A DNA stretch of 11,048 nt from positions 1 through 11,048 of the forward strand of contig JAGGVA010000069.1 of assembly GCA_021158195.1 (NCBI GenBank). Reading direction: 5' to 3'. The translations under genes were made by a program, and so were the position numbers. This document shows positions 7,103-11,048 of the stretch, piece by piece (the stretch's first letter is position 1; each line of letters opens with the position of its first letter). Under the pieces are notes generated by a model, which did not search any database, was not told the origin of the DNA, and saw nothing but the letters and a program-made list of their open reading frames with translations. This DNA is from a bacterium. Its GTDB lineage: Bacteria; Patescibacteriota; Minisyncoccia; Minisyncoccales; PEYH01.

Positions 7103-7480
7103 ATGGAGTACCAATTCAAAAAATTTGAGAAAAAGAATATAAGATTAGAAAATCGTATAACCCTTACAAAATCAAATTCAATAGGATTCCCTCAGAAATT
7201 CTATCAGGATAATGGGATTAAGAACTTCAAGTATGCGGTTTTGTATTGGGATGAAAAAAAGAAGGCAATCGGGATTCATTTTACCAACGAGGAGGATAAA
7301 GATGGATTCAAGATTATTCACGGGCAGAAATATGGTGCTCAGATTGTTGTGAGGAGTTTCCTAAAAGAGAATAATATTAATCCCAAAATATATCACGGCA
7401 GATACGAGTGGAGAAAATATAATCTTGAGGGAGTAGGCGAGATTTTTGTTATAAAATTGAAAGAGCGAAGTAAAAAATAA
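7103..7480 (+). CDS. Small conserved hypothetical protein (unrecognised)
   Basis: 125 residues, basic, soluble, with no membrane segment. The visible plan is mostly strands: NRITLTKSNSIGFPQKFYQDNG, YAVLYWDEKKKAIGIHFTNEED, a YGAQIVVRSFLKENN strand-helix, and KIYHGRYEWRKYNLEGVGEIFVIKL. I have the impression that very similar proteins, including the ITLTKSNSIGFP start and the YHGRYEW segment, are common in Patescibacteria, but I know no function for them. The N-terminal strand pair followed by a beta-rich domain is faintly like AbrB-type or other small DNA-binding folds, but no diagnostic residue supports this. The gene has its own promoter and leader box, and the next gene follows after 73 bases holding two palindromic structures. 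It stands between a restriction system and a GHKL ATPase, so a defence-related role is possible. Confidence 0.75.
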   Translation: MEYQFKKFEKKNIRLENRITLTKSNSIGFPQKFYQDNGIKNFKYAVLYWDEKKKAIGIHFTNEEDKDGFKIIHGQKYGAQIVVRSFLKENNINPKIYHGRYEWRKYNLEGVGEIFVIKLKERSKK

Positions 7481-7486
7481 AGAGTA

Positions 7487-7535
7487 AGCCACGTGGCTAT
7501 TAAAGGTCGAAACCGAATCACGCCATCGGTGATTC
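7487..7535 (+). promoter_or_regulatory. Leader region with palindrome, AAAGGTCGA box and hairpin
   Basis: The 73-base gap before the GIY-YIG-like gene holds a perfect 12-base palindrome AGCCACGTGGCT (7487-7498), the box AAAGGTCGA (7502-7510), which can form a GGT-CGAA-ACC mini-hairpin, and a hairpin GAATCAC / GTGATTC (7515-7521 and 7529-7535, 7-base loop). No T-tract follows, so these look like operator or leader structures rather than a terminator. Confidence 0.4.
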
Positions 7536-7553
7536 AGAATTATAAATAAACAG

Positions 7554-7865
7554 ATGGAAGAAGTAAAAAATATGATTATTTCAGGTTATTCTTTTGAAGG
7601 ACCTTATGTAGTTGGGAAAAAGGTGATTAATAGAGCGGCAATTTATGTAATCCTTGATTCTAGTAATGTAGTTGTTGATGTAGGACAAAGTGGACAGATG
7701 GGAACTCGATTACTAAATCATGAGAGAAAACCTTGTTGGGATAGGCATGGAGGTAAATGGTTTGCTGTTAAATGGATGCCGTCAGATAGATATTCACGAG
7801 AGGATAGGGAAAGAATAGAACATGAAATAAGATTAAAAGAGAAGCCTTTCTGCGGAGAGCGATAA
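7554..7865 (+). CDS. GIY-YIG-like small protein
   Basis: 103 residues. The pattern AIYVI (29-33), about ten residues, DVGQSGQMGTRLLNHE (42-57) resembles the GIY-YIG nuclease core, in which GIY and YIG strands are followed by an Arg (here R52 in TRLLNH). The helix RERIEHEIRLKEKPFCGER near the end could supply the catalytic Glu (E87 or E89) and ends with the P.CG motif common in this group. GIY is AIY and YIG is DVG, a divergence seen in uncharacterised members. A GIY-YIG enzyme would cut DNA; whether this one is active is open. The ATG at 7572 (MIISGYSFEGPY) is an alternative start, with a weak GGAAG ten bases before it, and may be the true one. It sits upstream of the GHKL ATPase. Confidence 0.6.
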   Translation: MEEVKNMIISGYSFEGPYVVGKKVINRAAIYVILDSSNVVVDVGQSGQMGTRLLNHERKPCWDRHGGKWFAVKWMPSDRYSREDRERIEHEIRLKEKPFCGER

Positions 7866-7926
7866 AAAAGAGAGCTAAGGTTTGGCCGCCAACTTGCTAG
7901 CAGTTGGTAGCCGCCTTAGCCCCACT
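7862..7926 (-). ncRNA. Candidate small minus-strand RNA ending in hairpin A
   Basis: The gap between the GIY-YIG-like and ATPase genes holds a long nested hairpin (7874-7920): outer stem GCTAAGG/CCTTAGC, middle GGC/GCC, inner CCAACT/AGTTGG, with a 7-base loop. The T-tract (TCTCTTTTTTATC) follows only on the minus strand, so it looks like a minus-strand terminator. On the same strand, TATAAT (7938-7933) with TTGATT 16 bases upstream could start transcription near 7926, giving an RNA of about 60 bases. No minus-strand gene exists here to terminate. On the plus strand it could instead be a leader structure for the ATPase gene. Confidence 0.35.
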
Positions 7927-7932
7927 AATTTA

Positions 7933-7960
7933 ATTATATCTCATTATGGAGAATAATCAA
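7933..7960 (-). promoter_or_regulatory. Possible minus-strand promoter for hairpin A RNA
   Basis: Read on the minus strand: TTGATT (7960-7955), 16-base spacer, TATAAT (7938-7933). It overlaps the ATPase start codon on the other strand. The region is AT-rich, so a chance match is possible. Confidence 0.3.
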
Positions 7961-9520
7961 CAAAAATTAAAACCACTGAAGTTAGTTCCGGTACCTCGTC
8001 TTTTAGACCATATTGGGTTAGCGATGTATAGCAAGTTTACCAAAGCCATTGGTGAACTAGTTGTTAATGGATATGACGCAGACGCTACCCGGGTTGATGT
8101 AGAAGTTAAATCAAATGAGGTTGTTATTAAAGATAATGGTTCAGGAATGGATGAGCAAGGAATTAGAGAAGGTTATATGTTGCTTGGGGCTGATGTAAAA
8201 CGAGCCGAAAAGAGAACCAAAAAATTTGGTAGATTGCCGATAGGTAATAAAGGAATTGGCAAATTAGCTGGTTTAGGTATTGCTAATAAAATGGAAATAA
8301 TTACTGTTAAGGATGGTAAAGAATATAGTTTTTCGATTGATAGGGAAGAATTAAAAAAAGTAAAAAGTTTAGATGAAGCAATTTTTGATGACTTTACAGT
8401 AAGGGATGTTGGAAAAAAAGAAAACGGGACGATAGTTAGGTTAACAAAACTTCAGTCGCATATAAAAATTGATACGAGTTTACTAAGAAGTTCATTAGCT
8501 CGAGATCTTCCGCTCGATAGCAATTTCAAAATTTATGTCAACGGTCAACTTTGTACTAGAAAAGATATTCCGGCAAAAAGAAGGATTAAAGTTGATGCCA
8601 ATATTCCTGGTTGTGGAAGGGTTTTTGGAGAAATAATTGTAGCCAAGAAAACCTTTAATTCAATTTCTGCAGGAGTGGTTACTACTGTTCGTGGGAGAGC
8701 GGTAGGAAAGCCAAGTTTATTTGATGTTTATAAAAGCAAACATAGGTTTTATCATTCTTTAGCTCAATTAATAACTGGCTCAGTGGAGGTGCCTTCATTT
8801 GATCCTGAAGAAGGTGATGATGAAAGACCAGTAATTCAAACAGACAGAGAGGGATTTGTAGAAGACCACCCAAAATATCGTGCCTACTACAAATATATGA
8901 GCGATTTACTGCTTCAGATTTGTAAAGAAGAGGAAGAAGAATTTAATAAAAAAGTTAATGCTGAAAAAGAGGCAAAGATAAAAGAGGCGTTAAAAAATGT
9001 AATAGACGATTTTAACGCATTTAATAGAGAAAAAAATAAAGAAGTGGGAATTGGGAAAGCTTCAGTTAGAGCCAAAACTAACGAGGGAGAAGATGAGATT
9101 TTTAGAAAAACAGAAGAAGAGATTAAAGATACAAAAGGACCCGGGACCCAGCATAAAACAAATCCGGTTGGTATTACTGATAAAAAATTGCGTGAGCAAT
9201 TAAAGGGGTTAATTGGGTCTGGCACAATTCATTTAGGTAATAAAAGCTATAAAGTTGTTACTCAGCCATTAGGAGAAGACGAGTATGAGTGCAAAATTGA
9301 TGACGAAGCGCTTTTGGTTGTAATAAATGTTTCGCATCCAGCTTATGATCAAGCAGTAGCTGAAAAAGCCGTGGAACTTACAGTATTTAGGGCAATCGCT
9401 GACGCTTTTGCAAATAAGAATAGTCAAACACCAGAAGAAATGTATGATAAAATTGATGAAATGTTGAGATTTCAAGCGAGAAGAATTAAGCATAGACGAG
9501 ATAAACGACAAAAGAATTAA
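7946..9520 (+). CDS. GHKL (HSP90/MutL/MORC-type) ATPase
   Basis: 524 residues. The N-terminal 200 residues carry all GHKL ATP-site motifs: the N box ELVVNGYDAD (E37, N41, D44), DNGSGM (63-68) and the glycine-rich lid GNKGIGKLAGLGIA (100-113). A transducer-like domain follows (about 200-320, with TTVRGRAVG and a Lys-containing loop), then a charged coiled region (about 325-400) rich in Glu and Lys, then a C-terminal domain (420-524) with VVINVSHPAYDQAVAEKAVE. No histidine-kinase phospho-acceptor or MutL endonuclease motif is seen. ATPases of this MORC/HSP90-like type occur in prokaryotic restriction-modification and other defence loci, where ATP-driven dimerisation is thought to clamp DNA. Here it lies 1 kb after a restriction-modification system. 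The start ATG follows hairpin A; no good Shine-Dalgarno is visible. Confidence 0.88.
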   Translation: MENNQQKLKPLKLVPVPRLLDHIGLAMYSKFTKAIGELVVNGYDADATRVDVEVKSNEVVIKDNGSGMDEQGIREGYMLLGADVKRAEKRTKKFGRLPIGNKGIGKLAGLGIANKMEIITVKDGKEYSFSIDREELKKVKSLDEAIFDDFTVRDVGKKENGTIVRLTKLQSHIKIDTSLLRSSLARDLPLDSNFKIYVNGQLCTRKDIPAKRRIKVDANIPGCGRVFGEIIVAKKTFNSISAGVVTTVRGRAVGKPSLFDVYKSKHRFYHSLAQLITGSVEVPSFDPEEGDDERPVIQTDREGFVEDHPKYRAYYKYMSDLLLQICKEEEEEFNKKVNAEKEAKIKEALKNVIDDFNAFNREKNKEVGIGKASVRAKTNEGEDEIFRKTEEEIKDTKGPGTQHKTNPVGITDKKLREQLKGLIGSGTIHLGNKSYKVVTQPLGEDEYECKIDDEALLVVINVSHPAYDQAVAEKAVELTVFRAIADAFANKNSQTPEEMYDKIDEMLRFQARRIKHRRDKRQKN

Positions 9521-9630
9521 AAAACAATTTTGCTAACTGGGAGGATTTGGGCTTGGAAAAATAGGAATCAAAAAGATTGATAGAGAGTAAACAAAAAACA
9601 TTCTCACATTCTTAAGAATGTGAGAATGTT
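9515..9630 (+). repeat. Intergenic repeat, copy 1, with a 34-base perfect palindrome
   Basis: A 37-base block (9515-9551, containing TTTGCTAACTGGGAGG) is identical to 10403-10439. After about 45 divergent bases comes a perfect 34-base palindrome (9597-9630) whose half is two near-identical 8-mers, ACATTCTC and ACATTCTT. The copy starts in the last codon of the ATPase gene and ends 2 bases before the small frameshifted gene. It could be a MITE-like or REP-like element, or a shared leader. Confidence 0.8.
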
Positions 9631-9632
9631 AA

Positions 9633-9754
9633 ATGAAGCAAGAATATAAACTAAGAGGTCTGAAAAAGTCAACCCAGAATTTGAAGAATATCTTGAAGAG
9701 CGGCAAAAATTAAAAGAGAAAATAAAAGAAAATTTAAAGAAATTAAATCTATGA
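9633..9754 (+). pseudogene. Frameshifted 40-codon gene overlapping the NYN start
   Basis: From ATG 9633 the frame reads MKQEYKLRGLKK; after the AAAAAG run at 9663-9668 the -1 frame continues VNPEFEEYLEERQKLKEK and ends ...KKLNL at TGA 9752-9754. The two halves join into a smooth, highly charged small protein if one A is added to the A run. The stop overlaps the NYN start as ATGA, the usual sign of translational coupling, so this was probably the first gene of a two-gene cassette. I do not recognise the product; a Lys/Glu helix could be a partner or antitoxin-like peptide. The break could be a real indel, a sequencing error in a homopolymer, or -1 ribosomal slippage, although the site (G-AAA-AAG) is not the classic one. 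Confidence 0.5.
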
Positions 9755-10251
9755 AACTGAAAGTTAATAATTATGCTTTTATTGATGGAATAAACCTCTA
9801 CTTAGGAGTAAAAAGTCAGAGGTGGAAATTGAACTATCAGCACTTTCGCATTCTGTTAAAAGATAAATACGGAGTTTAAAAAGCTTTTATTTTCTTAGGT
9901 TATCAACCAGGCAATGAGAGGCTTTATACAAAGTTGCAAGAACAAAGGTATATTTGTATCTTCAAGCCTATTTTGGAATATAGAGATGGCAAAAAAGTAA
10001 AAATAAAAGGAAATGTTGATGCGGATTTAGTGTTACATGCTATGATTCAGTTTTCAAATTATGAGAAAGCAGTAATTGTTTCAGGAAATGGAGATTTTTA
10101 TTGTTTGATTGAATATTTAGTTTCTCAAAATAAACTTTTGAAAATAATTGTTCCCAATAAAAAATATTCATCGCTTTTAAGAAAGTTTGCCCCCTTTATT
10201 GTAAATATTGATTTATTTAGAAAGAAATTAGAGTACAAAAATAAAAAATGA
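9751..10251 (+). pseudogene. NYN-domain (LabA-like) RNase gene with an in-frame stop
   Basis: The frame from ATG 9751 reads MKLKVNNYAFIDGINLYLG, which has the NYN-domain opening (D12, N15 in FIDGINL), runs to TAA at codon 43 (9877-9879), and then continues without a frame change through KAFIFLGYQPGNERLYT, KGNVDADLVLHAM (a second acidic site) and AVIVSGNGDFYCLIEYL to TGA at 10249-10251. Relatives as I remember them have Glu at the stop position (VEKA), so one G-to-T change (GAA to TAA) would explain it. The usual SGDGDF is SGNGDF here, loss of one acidic residue in the PIN-like metal site. NYN domains are PIN-like RNases. Two defects, plus a frameshift in the gene before it, indicate decay. 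A downstream TTG (9934) could at most give a truncated product without the first catalytic Asp. Confidence 0.75.
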
Positions 10252-10301
10252 GAGGGATTCCCGCGGGACAAAACCCTTTGGTAGCCCCCTCATCGTGATT
10301 C
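10236..10301 (-). ncRNA. Candidate small minus-strand RNA ending in hairpin B
   Basis: A GC-rich 42-base block (10250-10291) stands out in AT-rich DNA. On the minus strand GAGGGGG pairs with CCCTCTC (one G-U pair), enclosing GGG-TTTTGT-CCC and the palindrome CCCGCGGG, and is followed at once by ATTTTTTATTTTT. An extended -10 promoter lies just upstream on that strand, so a transcript of about 65 bases ending at this terminator is predicted. The plus strand has no T-tract. The core TTGGTAGCC (plus strand 10278-10286) also occurs in hairpin A at 7904-7912. No known RNA family is recognised. Confidence 0.45.
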
Positions 10302-10307
10302 ATTAAT

Positions 10308-10336
10308 AGTATAGCACAAAATTTAAAGTCAAGCAA
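10308..10336 (-). promoter_or_regulatory. Minus-strand extended -10 promoter for hairpin B RNA
   Basis: Read on the minus strand: TTGCTT (10336-10331), 17-base spacer ending in TGTGC, TATACT (10313-10308). The TGC-TATACT end is the same as in the plus-strand promoter at 7046-7054. Transcription would start near 10301, just before hairpin B. Confidence 0.5.
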
Positions 10337-10402
10337 GAGTTATTAACCAAAATGTAAAAGACAGAGGTTAAAGATAGATTTATTTTGACAAACCTTCAAA
10401 AA

Positions 10403-10512
10403 AATTAAAAAACAATTTTGCTAACTGGGAGGATTTGGGGTTGTAGAAGGTTAAGAAAGTTGAAAAAATATAAACAAAAATATTCTCACATTCTTAAGAA
10501 TGTGAGAATGTT
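10403..10512 (+). repeat. Intergenic repeat, copy 2, with a near-perfect palindrome
   Basis: This is the second copy of the 9515-9630 element: the same 37-base block (10403-10439), a diverged middle, and the palindrome at 10479-10512 with one change, C to T at 10481, which leaves a T-G mismatch (a G-U pair in RNA). The stem core is unchanged. Similarity seems to continue a few bases past the palindrome (AAGCAA). With hairpin B it fills the 303-base stretch 10252-10554; a TTGACA at 10385 has no convincing -10. Confidence 0.8.
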
Positions 10513-10554
10513 GAGTTAAGCAAAAAGTCGGAGAATTAATCGAGAAGTAAAATT

Positions 10555-10815
10555 ATGGCTATTATTAAGAAGAAAATTTGGCCTAAATATTTTGAATTAG
10601 TTAAATCGGGTAAAAAGAAATTTGAGTTAAGGTTGGCTGACTTTAATATAAAAGAAGGAGATATTTTAGTTTTAGAAGAATGGGATCCGAGAAAGAAGAA
10701 ATATACGGGCAGAAAGATTAAGAGAAAGGTAAAATATGTTTTAAGATTTCATCTTAATGAGTTCGGCCAGAAGAAAGAAATTGAGAAGAAAGGATTATAT
10801 GTAATTCAGTTTTAG
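10555..10815 (+). CDS. ASCH/DUF3850-type protein
   Basis: 86 residues. The segments KIWPKYFELVKSGKKKFELR (7-26), ADFNIKEGDILVLEEWDP (28-45) and YTGRKIKRKVKYVL (50-63) follow the ASCH/DUF3850 pattern: a helix with SGKK.FELR, then D....GD.L.LEEWDP and YTGR.I...V.YV. ASCH domains are PUA-like folds predicted to bind RNA; some family members are hydrolases acting on modified nucleosides, but short forms like this are uncharacterised. The protein is complete and very basic. It is preceded, 31 bases upstream, by AAAGTCGGAG, a shortened leader box, and by repeat copy 2. Small ASCH proteins are common in phage and accessory DNA. No partner gene is evident. Confidence 0.85.
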   Translation: MAIIKKKIWPKYFELVKSGKKKFELRLADFNIKEGDILVLEEWDPRKKKYTGRKIKRKVKYVLRFHLNEFGQKKEIEKKGLYVIQF

Positions 10816-10857
10816 CAAAAGATTTAAGGGAGAATTGGTAAAAATGGAGATAGAATG

Positions 10858-10894
10858 ATTTTATAACTTTTCTTAATGGGGTTATAAAATTTTA
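10858..10894 (+). terminator. Possible AT-rich terminator after the ASCH gene
   Basis: The stem ATTTTATAAC / GTTATAAAAT (10858-10867 and 10881-10890, 13-base loop) is followed by TTT. The stem is perfect but nearly all A-T, so it would be weak; it could also be an operator. Confidence 0.4.
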
Positions 10895-10949
10895 AAAGAA
10901 AAAATTAAAATAATTTTTGGAAAAAGTAAAAAACAAAATTTAAGGTTTT

Positions 10950-10960
10950 AAAGGTCGGAG
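10950..10960 (+). promoter_or_regulatory. AAAGGTCGGAG leader box before the last gene
   Basis: AAAGGTCGGAG lies 47 bases before the ATG at 10997 and matches the box at 7061. No clear -10 hexamer is seen 6 bases upstream; the sequence there is only AT-rich. Confidence 0.35.
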
Positions 10961-10996
10961 GTTAATTTTTTTAAAAATTATAGAAATTATAAAATT

Positions 10997-11048
10997 ATGA
11001 ATAATAATGATTTAGAAAATTTAAGAGAGGATTTGATAGGAGAACTTC
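10997..11048 (+). CDS. Start of an unidentified gene (3' end beyond the window)
   Basis: An ATG at 10997 opens a frame of 17 codons (MNNNDLENLREDLIGEL) that runs off the window. It is acidic and helix-like, too short to identify. It has the same leader arrangement as neighbouring genes (AAAGGTCGG box, AT-rich spacer, no Shine-Dalgarno), which supports it as a real start. Confidence 0.4.
   Translation, partial: MNNNDLENLREDLIGEL

Noticed and set aside
7874..7920. Integron attC site
   Set aside because: The hairpin has nested stems but lacks the RYYYAAC and GTTRRRY core pair, and no integrase is in the window.
8914..9225. Minus-strand frames opposite the ATPase, and similar minus-strand frames elsewhere (e.g. 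397-104, 2698-2459)
   Set aside because: They mirror well-supported plus-strand genes, show Ser/Phe/Leu-rich shadow composition, and have no domain match.
9934..10251. Independent 105-residue gene starting at TTG 9934
   Set aside because: It is the C-terminal part of the NYN frame, which extends in frame upstream across the TAA to the conserved N-terminus.
10223..10305. Short minus-strand frame starting MNHDEGATKG across hairpin B
   Set aside because: It is a by-product of the hairpin and T-tract; no ribosome binding site, and it ends in T-rich antisense to the NYN gene.
10385..10413. Promoter with TTGACA at 10385 for the ASCH gene
   Set aside because: No acceptable -10 hexamer lies 16-18 bases downstream.
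9515..10512. CRISPR array
   Set aside because: Only two repeat copies about 890 bases apart with genes between them; no regular short spacers and no cas genes.

Overview
The window is AT-rich and every convincing protein gene lies on the + strand. Genes are compact, many lack a clear Shine-Dalgarno sequence, and several small proteins (the NYN protein, the 125-residue protein at 7103, the GIY-YIG-like protein) look like families I associate with Candidate Phyla Radiation bacteria (Patescibacteria, Parcubacteria-like). That placement rests on gene style and memory, not on a marker gene. TAA, TAG and TGA all end genes, so the standard bacterial code fits.

Region 1 (1-2030): a tight three-gene operon of 5'-truncated radC, a DUF488 protein and a dual-OB-type protein, spaced 4-5 bases apart. 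Region 2 (2031-2375): a short C-terminal remnant that resembles a DUF4143-type AAA ATPase, then a strong sigma70-type promoter. Region 3 (2376-2961): a Phd/YefM-type antitoxin overlapping a RelE/ParE-type toxin. Region 4 (2983-6914): a restriction-modification locus made of a nuclease-methylase fusion, a winged-helix protein with a GDNN motif, and a two-TRD specificity subunit. It has no HsdR helicase and closes with a rho-independent terminator. Region 5 (7103-9520): an unrecognised 125-residue protein, a GIY-YIG-like protein and a MORC/HSP90-type GHKL ATPase. Together with region 4 this looks like a defence island. Region 6 (9515-10512): two copies of an intergenic repeat, each with a long palindrome, bracketing a decayed cassette (a frameshifted 40-codon gene and an NYN nuclease gene with an in-frame stop). 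Region 7 (10555-end): an ASCH/DUF3850 protein and the start of another gene.

The most unusual signals are non-coding. (a) A box AAAGGTCGR, or a close variant, lies about 30-60 bases before the start codon of six genes; in two cases it sits exactly 6 bases after a good -10 hexamer. (b) Two GC-rich hairpins (7874-7920 and 10250-10291) share TTGGTAGCC. Each has a T-tract and a promoter-like sequence only on the minus strand, which suggests small minus-strand RNAs. (c) The repeat pair with its palindromes.

Functionally, the nuclease-methylase fusion plus separate S subunit could be a self-contained restriction enzyme of the BcgI type. The ATPase and the small genes downstream may be accessory parts of the same system or separate defence genes; the sequence alone does not decide.
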